Below, in pieces: positions 38,900 through 48,626 of a DNA stretch of 64,000 nt; the stretch's first letter is position 1; every line of letters begins with the position of its first letter. The DNA comes from Castellaniella daejeonensis (GTDB taxonomy: Bacteria; Pseudomonadota; Gammaproteobacteria; Burkholderiales; Burkholderiaceae_B): assembly GCF_039523555.1 (NCBI RefSeq), contig NZ_BAAAFN010000006.1:124001-188000 (forward strand). The letters run 5' to 3'. The position numbers and the translations under genes were made by a program. The notes beneath the pieces are model-generated. The model did no database searches and was not told where the DNA came from. It was given only the letters and a program-made list of their open reading frames with translations.

Positions 38900-40858
38900 T
38901 CAGTTCGATTTGCCCTCGCCCAGCTCGATCAGCTTGCGGCCTTCGTCCGTGATCTTGACGCCGAGCTGCTGGCGCAGTTCGGCCAGCACGGCCTGCTGTT
39001 CCATGCCGCCCCAGACGCGGGCCATCTGCTGTCCCAGGCCGTCGAGCGCGGGCGTATCCGTGGTGCCGGGCTGGACCTTGTCGACCTGGACGATCGCGTA
39101 GGCGCGCGGCAGCGCCACGCCGCCGTAGGCCGGCAAGGCATTGTCGGCCGCGACGGCAAATGCGGCATCCAGCACGGCCTTGGAGAGGCCGGCAGGATCG
39201 AGGCGGCTGATCGTGGCGGGATCGCCGAAGCCTTCGGACGCCGGCTGGGCATGCAGTTCCGCAAGGACCTTCTCGCCTTCGGCCACGGCAGCGGCAAGCG
39301 CGCGCTCGTCGGTCAGCTGCGCGCGGATATGGTCGCGGACCTGCTCCAGCGGCGGCACATGGGCGGGCGTGACTTCACGCGTACGGACCACCACCATCGT
39401 GTCGGGCGAGATCTCGATCACGCCGGAATTCTGCTTATCGGTCAGGACCTGGGAGCTGAACAGGGCCTGGCGCACGCGCACATCGCCCAGGATGGCGGCG
39501 TCGCCGGAAGCGGAAGCCGCATCCGGACCTGCCTCATCGGCGCTCAGCAGGCGATCGCGCGCGATCCCGCCGGCCTGGCGGACCTGAAGACCGAGATCCT
39601 TGGCGGCCGGGTCCAGGCTGGACGGATTGTCGTAGACCAGGCTGGTGAGCTTGGTTGCCATGTCGGCGAACCGGTCGGCGGCCAGCTGGCGGCGCACTTC
39701 GTCCTCGACCTTGGAGCGAGCCTGCTCGAAGGATTCGCCTTGCTCGGGCTGGACCTGGTCCGCCATGAAGACATGGTAGCCGTCCGGGCCCTTCACGGGA
39801 TCGGAGATCTCGCCCTGCTTGAGCGCGAACACGGCCTGCTCCATGGGCAACGGCAGCGTACCGCGCTGGATCCAGCCCAGGCGGCCACCGTCGCGGGCGG
39901 TACCGGCATCCTGGGATTCCTTGCGGGCCAGATCGGCGAACGAGGACGGCTCGGCGCGGGCACGCGTCACGATGCCTTCGGCCTTGGCCAGCGCGGTCTT
40001 GGCGACGTCGTCGGAAGCGCCGGCCGGCAGCTTGATGAGGATGTGGCTGACGTTGACGCGCGCAGGCACCACGTAGCGCGACTTGTTCTGCTCGTAGTAA
40101 TCCTTCAGCTGCGCTTCTTCGATGGCCGGCACGCTGGCCAGGGCGGCGGCCTCGTCCAGCACCAGGTAATCGGCCGACACCTGCTCGGGCAGCCGCAGCG
40201 CATCCTGGTGGCCGTCGTACCAGGCCTGGATGTCCTGGTCGGACACCTGGATGCCCTTGGCATGGTCCTCGGCCTTGAAGACCCGCAGGCGGATGGTGCG
40301 CTCTTCGGTCAGGGCGCGCTTGAGGCTGTCGAGCACCGGCGCCGGCAGGCCGGCCGTGTCGCGCACCGGGCCCAGCACGCGGTCCAGGGCCAGCTCGGCG
40401 CGCTGCCCGGCCTCGAAATCGCGCGGGGTCAGGCCATACGACGTCAGGACCTCGTGGTAGCGGTCGGGAGAGAATTGCCCATCGACCTGCAGTTGCGGCA
40501 TGGCGGCGATGGCGCGGCGCAAGGCCCCGTCGGACACGCTGAAGTGATTCTCGGTAGCCACGGCGATCTGCAGCTTGCGGTCGACGAGCTGATCGAGCAG
40601 GGCCTGGCGCGCCTGGGGGTTGTCGAGCAGGGCGGGGTCGAAGCGGCCCTGGCTGCTTTCCTGCATCTGCTGCAGCTGGTTGCGCTGTGCCTGGACGAAT
40701 TCGTCGCGGCTGACCGAGGCCCTGCCGATCTCGACCAGGGCCGGATCCGCCGTGACGAAGGAATAGCCGCTGATCCCGAGGAACACGAAGGAAGGCACCA
40801 CGAGGATCAGGAGAATCAACTGCATCAGACGCTGATGCGTACGAATGAAATCGAACAT
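38900..40858 (-). CDS. ppiD: PpiD-type membrane-anchored peptidyl-prolyl isomerase/chaperone
   Basis: A 652-residue protein. One N-terminal membrane anchor (about 12-33, 'LMQLILLILVVPSFVFLGIS') is followed by a SurA-like chaperone region and a parvulin domain ('VNVSHILIKLPAG', 'FADLARKESQDAGTARDGG', 'ISDPVKGPDGYHVFM'). PpiD sits at the Sec translocon and helps periplasmic folding of outer-membrane proteins. Length matches the family. Divergent from ugpQ. Confidence 0.93.
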   Translation of the reverse strand: MFDFIRTHQRLMQLILLILVVPSFVFLGISGYSFVTADPALVEIGRASVSRDEFVQAQRNQLQQMQESSQGRFDPALLDNPQARQALLDQLVDRKLQIAVATENHFSVSDGALRRAIAAMPQLQVDGQFSPDRYHEVLTSYGLTPRDFEAGQRAELALDRVLGPVRDTAGLPAPVLDSLKRALTEERTIRLRVFKAEDHAKGIQVSDQDIQAWYDGHQDALRLPEQVSADYLVLDEAAALASVPAIEEAQLKDYYEQNKSRYVVPARVNVSHILIKLPAGASDDVAKTALAKAEGIVTRARAEPSSFADLARKESQDAGTARDGGRLGWIQRGTLPLPMEQAVFALKQGEISDPVKGPDGYHVFMADQVQPEQGESFEQARSKVEDEVRRQLAADRFADMATKLTSLVYDNPSSLDPAAKDLGLQVRQAGGIARDRLLSADEAGPDAASASGDAAILGDVRVRQALFSSQVLTDKQNSGVIEISPDTMVVVRTREVTPAHVPPLEQVRDHIRAQLTDERALAAAVAEGEKVLAELHAQPASEGFGDPATISRLDPAGLSKAVLDAAFAVAADNALPAYGGVALPRAYAIVQVDKVQPGTTDTPALDGLGQQMARVWGGMEQQAVLAELRQQLGVKITDEGRKLIELGEGKSN

Positions 40859-41055
40859 GAACGGCTCACCTGCTGGAGACTGACGGCCCCAGGGCCGCGC
40901 GGACGAAATGTTCCGAAGTTTACCACCGTGGAACCCACTATCGCCAAGGCGGCGCCCCGGCCGGGCCTTGCGGCAGCCCCGCTTTGCGCGGATTCCTGCA
41001 GTGGCGGCCCAGGCTGGCTAAAATGCGGACTGTACCTTTTCGGCACCGGACTTCC

Positions 41056-41823
41056 ATGTCACCCACCCATCACGCCTGGCCCTGGCCGGCGTTCATCGCC
41101 CATCGCGGCGGCGGCCGCCTGGCCCCCGAAAACACCCTGGCGGCGATACGCACGGGCGCCGCAGCCGGATTCGGGATGGTGGAATTCGACGTCAAGCTGA
41201 GTAGCGACGGCATGCTCTTCCTGCTGCACGACGATACCGTTGACCGGACCTCGGACGGCCGCGGCCTGGCCAGCGAGCTCACATGGCGCGCCCTTGGCGG
41301 CATGGACTTCGGCGGCTGGCACAGCCCCGAATTCGCCGGCGAGCCGGCGCCGTCCCTGTACGCCGTGGCCCGCTGCATCCGCACCCACGGCATCCACTGC
41401 AACATCGAGATCAAGCCGACCACGGGTCACGATGCCGAGACCGGCGCGGCCGTGGCCCGCGAAGCCGCACGCCTGTGGGCGGACGCCACCCTGCCACCAC
41501 TGCTGTCATCGTTTTCCGAGGCCGCGCTGGAAGCCGCCCGCACGGCAGCGCCCGGATTGCCCCGCGCGCTGCTCATCGAAGGCCCGGTTCCGGCCGACTG
41601 GCGGGTCCGCCAGCAAGGCCTGGGCTGCATCGGCCTGAACATCGACGACCAATATGCCGGCGAGGCCGTGGTGCGCGACATCCTGGACCAGGGCGCCACC
41701 CTGGCCGTCTGGACGGTCAACGACCCCGCCCGCGCCCGCACGCTGTTCGACTGGGGCTGCCACGCAGTCTTCACCGACGAACTGGGCCATGTGCGGGCAG
41801 GCGCTCCCGGCCTGGCGGAATAA
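41056..41823 (+). CDS. ugpQ: glycerophosphodiester phosphodiesterase
   Basis: A 255-residue GDPD: 'FIAHRGGGRLAPENTLAA' holds the catalytic His and metal-binding Glu; 'EFDVKLSSDGMLFLLHDDTV' the second His and Asp; 'HCNIEIKP' the third metal site. It cleaves glycerophosphodiesters to glycerol-3-phosphate. The frame is open from 40984, but the ATG at 41056 puts the domain at the normal distance from the start. Confidence 0.93.
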   Translation: MSPTHHAWPWPAFIAHRGGGRLAPENTLAAIRTGAAAGFGMVEFDVKLSSDGMLFLLHDDTVDRTSDGRGLASELTWRALGGMDFGGWHSPEFAGEPAPSLYAVARCIRTHGIHCNIEIKPTTGHDAETGAAVAREAARLWADATLPPLLSSFSEAALEAARTAAPGLPRALLIEGPVPADWRVRQQGLGCIGLNIDDQYAGEAVVRDILDQGATLAVWTVNDPARARTLFDWGCHAVFTDELGHVRAGAPGLAE

Positions 41824-41840
41824 CCCAACGGATCGCCGCC

Positions 41841-42785
41841 ATGTTCAGCTACCGCCACGCCTTCCATGCCGGCAACCATGCCGACGTCCTGAAGCACGCC
41901 ATCCTGGTCCAGATCCTGGACTACTTCAACCGCAAGGACACGCCCTACTGGGTGATCGACACCCATGCCGGCGCGGGCCTGTACGCCCTGGACGGCGAAT
42001 GGGCCGGCCAGAGCGGCGAGGTCGTCGACGGTCTGGACCGGCTGCTGGATGCGCCCCAGCCGCCCGAACTGGTGGCGCGCTACCTGCGCGCAGTCCAGGA
42101 TTTCAACCCCGACGGCGTCGCCAACCGCTATCCCGGATCACCCGCGCTGGCGCTGCACGCCCTGCGCCCGCACGACAAGCTGCGGCTGTTCGAGCTCCAC
42201 CCCACAGAGATCGAGGTCCTGGAAAGCACCCTGCGGCAACTGGGTGCGCCGCGCCGCCAGGCCGCCATCGCGCGCGAGGACGGCTTTGGCGGGCTCAAGC
42301 GCCTGCTGCCGCCGCCGACCCGGCGCGGCATCGTCCTGATCGATCCTTCCTACGAGGACAAGCGGGACTACCGCCACACCCTGCAGGCGGTGCGCGACGG
42401 CCTGGAGCGCTTCGCATCCGGCTGCTTCGCGATCTGGTATCCCCTGGTGCAGCGCGTCCAGGCGCACGAAATGGCCCGGGCGCTGGAACGACTGCCGGTG
42501 GAATGGCTGCACGCCACGCTGACAGTGCGCAAGCCGTCCGCCGACGGCCTGGGCCTGCACGGCAGCGGCATGTTCATCGTCAATCCCCCCTGGACACTGC
42601 ACGAGGAACTGCGTGCCGCCCTGCCCTGGCTGGAAAAGATTCTGGCCCAGGACGAACACGCCCGGCACACACTGGAAACCAGCGCACGGCCCGCTGCCGG
42701 TTCCCCGGCCGCGGCCCGGCCGCGACCGCAGTCCCAGGACCGCGCGCCGGCCCGGGCTCAGAAGCGCTCGCCTTCCCGCAAGTAG
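41841..42785 (+). CDS. rlmJ: 23S rRNA (adenine-2030-N6)-methyltransferase
   Basis: A 314-residue methyltransferase: 'MFSYRHAFHAGNHADVLKHA' is the characteristic RlmJ start, with 'IDTHAGAGLYAL' (SAM site) and 'GIVLIDPSYEDKRDY' (DPxY catalytic motif). The last 35 residues are a Pro/Ala/Arg-rich extension beyond E. coli RlmJ. The 3' end overlaps the convergent pseudouridine synthase gene by 28 bases. Confidence 0.95.
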   Translation: MFSYRHAFHAGNHADVLKHAILVQILDYFNRKDTPYWVIDTHAGAGLYALDGEWAGQSGEVVDGLDRLLDAPQPPELVARYLRAVQDFNPDGVANRYPGSPALALHALRPHDKLRLFELHPTEIEVLESTLRQLGAPRRQAAIAREDGFGGLKRLLPPPTRRGIVLIDPSYEDKRDYRHTLQAVRDGLERFASGCFAIWYPLVQRVQAHEMARALERLPVEWLHATLTVRKPSADGLGLHGSGMFIVNPPWTLHEELRAALPWLEKILAQDEHARHTLETSARPAAGSPAAARPRPQSQDRAPARAQKRSPSRK

Positions 42786-43489
42786 CGCCACTGCCCCAGG
42801 GGCAGGTCGCCCAGCACGATGCGCCCCATGCGCACTCGCTTCAGGCCCACGACCTTCAGGCCGACCAGTTCGCACATGCGGCGGATCTGACGCTTGCGGC
42901 CTTCGCGCAGGATGAAGTGCAGCTGGTCCTCGTTCTGCCACTGGACGCGTGCCGGCCGCAGGGCCTGCCCGTCCAGGGACAGGCCGTGGTTCAGCAGGGC
43001 CAGGCCATTGGCCGACAGCCTGCCTTCGACGCGCACCAGGTATTCTTTTTCAATCGATGAATCATCGCCGATCAGCTGGCGGGCGATGCGCCCGTCCTGG
43101 GTCAGGACCAGCAATCCCTGGGAATCGATGTCCAGCCGCCCGGCAGGCGCCAATCCACGCAGATGCGCAGGATCGAAGGCAGGACCGCCATGGCCCGGCC
43201 GATACTGTGTGCGCGCCTGGATCAGGGACGCGGCCGGGCGGTAGCCCTTGTCGGACTGATGCGACACGTAGCCGACCGGCTTGTTCAGGATGATCGTGAC
43301 CTTGTCGGTCTGGCGGCGGGCCGCCTGACGCTCGAGCGTGATGCGTGCGCTGGGCAACGCCTTGGTACCCAGCTCGCTCACGATCCGGCCATCGACGCGC
43401 ACCCAGCCGCGTTCGATATAGGCATCGGCTTCGCGCCGCGAGCACAGGCCGCGCTGGGCCATGAGTTTTGAGATTCGGACCGGTTCCAT
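42758..43489 (-). CDS. RluF-like rRNA pseudouridine synthase (RsuA family)
   Basis: A 243-residue protein: an S4 RNA-binding domain ('ISKLMAQRGLCSRREADAYI') and a synthase domain with catalytic Asp in 'APAGRLDIDSQGLLVLT' and the terminal 'REGRKRQIRRMCELVGLKVV'. The closing 'LGDLPLGQWRYL' resembles RluF, which modifies 23S U2604, but RluE/RluB cannot be excluded. A start at 43489 is chosen over 43501. The end overlaps rlmJ tail-to-tail. Confidence 0.85.
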   Translation of the reverse strand: MEPVRISKLMAQRGLCSRREADAYIERGWVRVDGRIVSELGTKALPSARITLERQAARRQTDKVTIILNKPVGYVSHQSDKGYRPAASLIQARTQYRPGHGGPAFDPAHLRGLAPAGRLDIDSQGLLVLTQDGRIARQLIGDDSSIEKEYLVRVEGRLSANGLALLNHGLSLDGQALRPARVQWQNEDQLHFILREGRKRQIRRMCELVGLKVVGLKRVRMGRIVLGDLPLGQWRYLREGERF

Positions 43490-43611
43490 GATGCTGCGCA
43501 TTTTATAGGATCGGCAGGCACAGGGCAGTCCGCAGGGACTTCCTGTGCCCGGCCTCGTTCGTGCTATCGTGAGGCCCCCCTTGCACGGCCCATCGGATAG
43601 CTGGTTTTTTC

Positions 43612-44154
43612 ATGACCCCGGACACTGCCCTTCCCCGCCCCTGGCGCGACGCGCCCGCTCCCGGACTGGGCCGGGTGCGGCAGGTCTGGCTGCAGCGGCC
43701 GGGCGCCCTGACCGCCGGGTTGCGACGATTGGGGGAAGTGCGGCTGACGGTGCGCCGCGAGGCCGTCGAGGCCCTGACTCCGGGTTGGGCAGCCGAAGCG
43801 GGGTTGCCGGCCGGCACGCCGGTCTGGTGGCGCGAAATCCTGATGACCATCGATCGTGTTCCCGCCGTGCAAGCCTGCAGCTTCACGCCTCTTCGCGCCA
43901 GCCTGGGCGCCTGGAAGGCCATGCGCGGCCTGGGGCAGCGGCCGCTGGCCGACATCCTGTACCGGGATCCGCGCATCCTGCGCAGCGGATTCCGCTTCGG
44001 TCGGTTGCAAGTGCGCCGTGCCGATGGAACCTGGGAATACACCGGCGCCGGCGAGACGGTCCTGGCGCGGCATTCGGTCTTCCTGCGCCTGGGGCAACCC
44101 CTGCTGGTGGCGGAATATTTCCTGCCGTCCTTCTGGACGCTTGCGGGCCGGTAG
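43612..44154 (+). CDS. ubiC: chorismate-pyruvate lyase
   Basis: A 180-residue UbiC: 'WWREILMTIDRVPAVQACSF', 'LGQRPLADILYRDPRILRSG' (includes the conserved Arg), and 'RHSVFLRLGQPLLVAEYFLP' ending SFW. It makes 4-hydroxybenzoate, first step of ubiquinone synthesis. No ubiA follows; the next gene is convergent. Confidence 0.92.
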   Translation: MTPDTALPRPWRDAPAPGLGRVRQVWLQRPGALTAGLRRLGEVRLTVRREAVEALTPGWAAEAGLPAGTPVWWREILMTIDRVPAVQACSFTPLRASLGAWKAMRGLGQRPLADILYRDPRILRSGFRFGRLQVRRADGTWEYTGAGETVLARHSVFLRLGQPLLVAEYFLPSFWTLAGR

Positions 44155-44159
44155 TCTTC

Positions 44160-44498
44160 TTACAGCGCCTCGACGCCGGCTTCACCGGTGCGGATGCGCA
44201 CGGCCTGCTCGACCGGTGTGACGAAGATCTTGCCGTCGCCGATCTTGCCGGTGCGCGCGGCACGGATGACGGCCTCGATCACGCCTTCGACCTGATCGGC
44301 AGCCACCACCACATCGATGCGGATCTTGGGCAGGAAATCCACCACGTATTCGGCCCCGCGGTACAGTTCGGTATGGCCTTTCTGGCGGCCGAAGCCCTTG
44401 ACTTCGGTCACTGTCAGGCCATTGACGCCCAGATCGGACAGGGCTTCGCGCACCTCGTCGAGCTTGAAAGGTTTGACGATCGCCGTGATCTGCTTCAT
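44160..44498 (-). CDS. glnB: nitrogen regulatory protein PII
   Basis: A 112-residue PII: 'MKQITAIVKPFKLDEVREAL', T-loop 'GFGRQKGHTELYRGAEYVVD' with Tyr51 for uridylylation, and 'TGKIGDGKIFV' in the B/C-loop. It senses 2-oxoglutarate and ATP/ADP and controls glutamine synthetase. ATG 44498 gives standard numbering; ATG 44513 (MAQSD extension) is possible. glnB versus glnK cannot be decided; no amtB is adjacent. TATATT at 44542-44547 (minus strand) may be its -10. Confidence 0.94.
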   Translation of the reverse strand: MKQITAIVKPFKLDEVREALSDLGVNGLTVTEVKGFGRQKGHTELYRGAEYVVDFLPKIRIDVVVAADQVEGVIEAVIRAARTGKIGDGKIFVTPVEQAVRIRTGEAGVEAL

Positions 44499-44625
44499 GT
44501 CGGACTGCGCCATGGTGTCGGTGTTCCGCTGAAAAGCTTTTAATATAGCGCAGACGACGCCCGTCCGGCTGCGCGGCCCGTGCGCGCTACGCCCGGGCCT
44601 GCCGCCCGGCGGGCGGCCGCTCCCT

Positions 44626-44631
44626 TATAAT
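44626..44631 (+). promoter_or_regulatory. TATAAT nine bases before argH ATG
   Basis: A perfect -10 hexamer only nine bases upstream of the argH start. Transcription would begin about two to four bases before the ATG. No Shine-Dalgarno sequence fits between them. A leaderless argH mRNA is possible; no good -35 is visible. Confidence 0.4.
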
Positions 44632-44640
44632 GCGCCCACT

Positions 44641-46059
44641 ATGCCCAATACCCCGTCCGCACACAATCAGTTCGACAACAAATCGCAGGCCTGGTCGGCC
44701 CGGTTCTCCGAGCCCGTTTCCGACCTGGTCAAGCGCTACACCGCCTCGGTCGACTTCGACCAGCGCATGGCGGCCTTCGACATCCAGGGCTCGCTGGCCC
44801 ACGCCGACATGCTGGCCGCCGTGGGCGTGATCAGCACCGCCGACCTGGCCGACATCCAGCGCGGCATGGAGCAGATCCTTGAAGAAATCCGCGCGGGCAG
44901 CTTCACTTGGTCGCTGGACCTGGAAGATGTCCACCTCAACATCGAAAAGCGCCTGGTCGAACTGATCGGCGACGCGGGCAAGCGCCTGCACACGGGCCGT
45001 TCGCGCAACGACCAGGTCGCCACCGATATCCGCCTGTGGCTGCGCCACGAGATCGACCTGGCCATCGATCTGCTGCAACAGCTGCGCCACCGGCTGGCCG
45101 CGCTGGCCCTGAAACACGCCGCCACCATCCTGCCGGGCTTCACCCACCTGCAGGTGGCCCAGCCGGTCACTTTCGGCCACCACCTGCTGGCCTACGCGGA
45201 AATGTTCGGCCGGGATGCCGAACGCCTGGCCGACTGCCGCCGCCGCACCAACCGCCTGCCGCTGGGCGCGGCCGCCCTGGCGGGCACGTCGTACCCGATC
45301 GACCGCGAACGCGTCGCCCGCACGCTGGGCTTCGACGAAGTCTGCCGCAACTCGCTGGATGCCGTCTCGGACCGCGACTTCGCCATCGAATTCTGCGCGG
45401 CCGCCGCGCTCATCATGACGCACATCTCCCGCCTGTCCGAGGAACTCGTCCTGTGGATGAGCCCCCGCGTGGGCTTCATCGACCTGGCCGACCGCTTCTG
45501 CACCGGCAGTTCGATCATGCCGCAGAAGAAGAATCCCGACGTGCCCGAACTGGCGCGTGGCAAGACCGGCCGGGTGCACGGCCACCTGGTCGCCCTGCTG
45601 ACCCTGATGAAAGGCCAGCCCCTGGCCTACAACAAGGACAACCAGGAAGACAAGGAAGGCCTGTTCGACACCGCCGACACCATCCGCGATACGCTGACGA
45701 TCTTCGTCGACATGATCGGCGGGGTGCGCGTCAAGGCCGACGCCATGCGCGCCGCCGCCCTGCAGGGCTACGCCACCGCCACCGACCTGGCCGACTACCT
45801 GGTCAAGCGCGGCGTGCCTTTCCGCGACGCGCACGAGACCGTGGCGCTGGCGGTGCGTTCCTGCGAACAGCGCGGCTGCGACCTGGCCGACCTGTCCCTG
45901 GACGAACTGCGCGGCTTCCACGCCGACATCCAGGACGACGTATTCCAGGTGCTGACGCTGGAAGGCTCGGTCGCCGCCCGCAACCACATCGGCGGCACCG
46001 CGCCCGAGCGCGTGCGCATCGAGGCGCAGCGGATCCTGGACCAGGCCGGGCAGGCCTGA
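44641..46059 (+). CDS. argH: argininosuccinate lyase
   Basis: A 472-residue enzyme of the fumarase superfamily: 'NQFDNKSQAWSARFSEPVSD', 'DVHLNIEKRLVELIGDAGKR', 'HTGRSRNDQVATDIRLWLR' and signature 'GSSIMPQKKNPDVPELARGK'. It splits argininosuccinate to arginine and fumarate. It stands alone, divergent from the PII gene. Confidence 0.96.
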   Translation: MPNTPSAHNQFDNKSQAWSARFSEPVSDLVKRYTASVDFDQRMAAFDIQGSLAHADMLAAVGVISTADLADIQRGMEQILEEIRAGSFTWSLDLEDVHLNIEKRLVELIGDAGKRLHTGRSRNDQVATDIRLWLRHEIDLAIDLLQQLRHRLAALALKHAATILPGFTHLQVAQPVTFGHHLLAYAEMFGRDAERLADCRRRTNRLPLGAAALAGTSYPIDRERVARTLGFDEVCRNSLDAVSDRDFAIEFCAAAALIMTHISRLSEELVLWMSPRVGFIDLADRFCTGSSIMPQKKNPDVPELARGKTGRVHGHLVALLTLMKGQPLAYNKDNQEDKEGLFDTADTIRDTLTIFVDMIGGVRVKADAMRAAALQGYATATDLADYLVKRGVPFRDAHETVALAVRSCEQRGCDLADLSLDELRGFHADIQDDVFQVLTLEGSVAARNHIGGTAPERVRIEAQRILDQAGQA

Positions 46060-46081
46060 GCCTGAAAAAACCCCGGGCCGG

Positions 46082-47293
46082 TCAGGCCGGCCGGCGCCCG
46101 GCCGGCAGGACCAGCCCCAGCAGCGCCACGCCGGCCAGGCAGGCGCCGGCCAGGAAAGTCGCGGACGGCCCCCAGGACTGCCACAGCCATCCTGCCAGGA
46201 CGCTGGCCGGCAGCATGCATGCGCCGCTGGCCAGGTTGAAGATGCCAAAGGCCGTGCCCTTCATGCCCGCCGGCGTCGTGTCCGCCACCATGGCGGACAG
46301 AATCCCCTGGCTGAACCCCATGTGCAGCCCCCACAGCGCCGCACCGGCCAGCAGCGACCAGGCACCACCGGCCTTGAACGCGAGGGCCAGGTCGGCCAGC
46401 ACCAGCAGGACCAGGCCGACCGCCAGGACGGCGGAGCGCGGCATGCGATCCGACAGCCAGCCGGCCGGATAGGCCGACAGCGTGAAGAAAAGCGACATCA
46501 CGATCAGCACGGCGGGCGCCCAGGCGGCGCTCAGGCCCATGTCTTCTCCGCGCAGGATCAGGAAAGCCTCGCTGAAGCGGGCCAGCGTGAACACCGCACC
46601 GATCACCACCACGCGCCAGTAGGCGGGACCGAATTCGCGTGCGGCGCTCCAGCGGATGGGGGAACGGAACGACCGCGCCTCGCCCGGCCCGGGGCGCGCT
46701 TCGCGCACGCCCCAGAACAGCAGCCCCATGGCAATGATGCCCGGCACCACGGCGAACCAGAGAACATGCCTGATGTCCGTGAAGACCAGCATCAGCGCGA
46801 CCGCCAGCCCAGGCCCCAGGACCGCGCCCACGGTATCCATGGACTGGCGCAGGCCGAAGGCCGCACCGCGGATTTCCGGCGGCGTGACATCGGACACCAG
46901 TGCATCGCGCGGCGCACCCCGGATGCCCTTGCCGATCCGGTCGATGAAGCGGGCGGCGAACACCATATCCACCGAATGCGCCAGGGGAAACAGGGGTTTG
47001 CTCAGGGCAGCCAGGCCGTAACCCGCCAGCAGCAGCCCCTTCCGCCGGCCCAGGAAATCGCTGATCGCCCCGGAAAAGACTTTGATGATCAGTGCGGTGG
47101 CCTCGGCGATGCCCTCGATGATACCCACGGCCAGCACACTGGCCCCAAGGCCCGACACGAGGAAGATCGGCAGCAGGCTGTGGATCAGTTCCGACGAAAG
47201 ATCCATGAACAGGCTGACCAGGCCCAGCATCCAGACCGTGCGCGGGATGGTGCGCCGGTCGTCCATGCCCGGAACGGGATTTTCCGGGTTCAT
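46082..47293 (-). CDS. MFS transporter
   Basis: A 403-residue protein with 12 predicted helices and the MFS motif region 'GAISDFLGRRKGLLLAGYGL', then 'FIDRIGKGIRGAPRDALVSD'. The latter block is common in a subfamily of uncharacterised Proteobacterial exporters. Substrate unknown. It is last in the minus-strand run starting at surE, ten bases after rlmD. Confidence 0.88.
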   Translation of the reverse strand: MNPENPVPGMDDRRTIPRTVWMLGLVSLFMDLSSELIHSLLPIFLVSGLGASVLAVGIIEGIAEATALIIKVFSGAISDFLGRRKGLLLAGYGLAALSKPLFPLAHSVDMVFAARFIDRIGKGIRGAPRDALVSDVTPPEIRGAAFGLRQSMDTVGAVLGPGLAVALMLVFTDIRHVLWFAVVPGIIAMGLLFWGVREARPGPGEARSFRSPIRWSAAREFGPAYWRVVVIGAVFTLARFSEAFLILRGEDMGLSAAWAPAVLIVMSLFFTLSAYPAGWLSDRMPRSAVLAVGLVLLVLADLALAFKAGGAWSLLAGAALWGLHMGFSQGILSAMVADTTPAGMKGTAFGIFNLASGACMLPASVLAGWLWQSWGPSATFLAGACLAGVALLGLVLPAGRRPA

Positions 47294-47303
47294 ATGGCTT
47301 CCT

Positions 47304-48626
47304 TCAGGGTTCGAAGACCGCGATCGATTCGACGTGCGCCGTATGCGGGAACATATTGACCGCGCCTGCGGCCTTCAATGTCCATCCACCCACATGGTGC
47401 AGCACCCCGGCATCGCGTGCCAGGGTGGCCGGGTTGCACGACACGTAGACGACGCGGCGCGGCCGCGCCGCGGGCTCGATGGCCGCCAGAGCCTGGGCCA
47501 CGGCCAGGGCGCCTTCGCGCGGCGGATCGATCAGCATGCGATCGAAGCGGCCCAGGCCAAGCAGCCAGCCCGCATCGATTTCGAACAGGTTGAGCTCGGT
47601 GAATGCGGCCTTGTCCGCCAGGCCTTGCCGGGCGGCATCCTCGCGGGCGCGCGTCACCAGTGCGGCACTGCCCTCGATGCCCACGACCTCGCGGCCCTGC
47701 GTGGCCAGCGGCAGGCTGAAATTGCCCAGACCGCAGAACAGGTCGGCCACGCGGTCGCCCGGCTGCACATCGAGCAGGCTCAGGGCCCGCGCGACCAGCG
47801 CCTGGTTGATGTGCGGATTGACCTGGGTGAAATCGGTAGGCCGGTAGTGCATGCGCAGGCCATAGGCCGGCAAGGCGTAGGCCAGCGCATCGGCCCGGTC
47901 CGGATCCAGGGGATGGGCCGAGTCGGGCCCCTTGGGCTGCAGCCACCAGTCGATGCGGTGCAGGATGCCGAAGTCGCGCAGGCGGTCCAGGTCGGCCGGC
48001 GTCAGGGGCTCCAGGTGCCGCAGGCAGAAGACCGTGGACTCATCTCCCACGGCCACCTCGATCTGCGGCACGCGATCGGGCCGCGACAGGCCGCCGACCA
48101 GTTCGCGCAGGGGCACCAGCAGGCCGGAAACGTGCGGCGGCAGCACCAGGCAGGAGCGGATATCGGCGACATAGCTGCTGGCGCGCTCGCGGAATCCCAC
48201 CAGCATGCCGCCCTTCTTCGGCACCAGGCGGACCGACAGGCGGGCCCTGTGCCGGTAGCCGGAGACCGGGCCCTGCAGCGCCGGCAGAATCTGCTGCGGA
48301 CGGACCTTGCCGATGTGGGCCAGGGCGTCTTCGAGGGCGCGCTGCTTGATGGCCATCTGCGCGGCCGGCTCCAGGTGCTGCATGGCGCAGCCCCCGCAGA
48401 CGCCGAAATGGGGACAGGGCGGCGCGACGCGCTGCGAGGACGGCCGCAGGACGCGTTCGACCCGGGCCTTGTCGAAAGAGGGCTTGCGCCGCGTCACGCG
48501 GGCCAGGACCCGCTCGCCCGGAAGCGCGCCCTCGATGAAAACGACCTTGCCCTCGTGGTGGGCGATACCCTGGCCCTCAAGATCCAGCGACTCGACGTCC
48601 AGGGACAGCAGAATGGGTTCAGACAT
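47304..48626 (-). CDS. rlmD: 23S rRNA (uracil-1939-C5)-methyltransferase
   Basis: A 440-residue enzyme: TRAM domain at the N-terminus, iron-sulfur cysteines 'CPHFGVCGGC', SAM site 'VADLFCGLGNFSLPLA' and catalytic Cys in 'VVYVSCNPATLARDAG'. The start overlaps the stop of the upstream exonuclease gene by eight bases. A longer frame to 48722 is a read into that gene's other frame and is rejected. Confidence 0.95.
   Translation of the reverse strand: MSEPILLSLDVESLDLEGQGIAHHEGKVVFIEGALPGERVLARVTRRKPSFDKARVERVLRPSSQRVAPPCPHFGVCGGCAMQHLEPAAQMAIKQRALEDALAHIGKVRPQQILPALQGPVSGYRHRARLSVRLVPKKGGMLVGFRERASSYVADIRSCLVLPPHVSGLLVPLRELVGGLSRPDRVPQIEVAVGDESTVFCLRHLEPLTPADLDRLRDFGILHRIDWWLQPKGPDSAHPLDPDRADALAYALPAYGLRMHYRPTDFTQVNPHINQALVARALSLLDVQPGDRVADLFCGLGNFSLPLATQGREVVGIEGSAALVTRAREDAARQGLADKAAFTELNLFEIDAGWLLGLGRFDRMLIDPPREGALAVAQALAAIEPAARPRRVVYVSCNPATLARDAGVLHHVGGWTLKAAGAVNMFPHTAHVESIAVFEP

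Noticed and set aside
39251..41200. 649-codon plus-strand frame opposite ppiD
   Set aside because: Antisense shadow of ppiD that also runs into the start of ugpQ in another frame.
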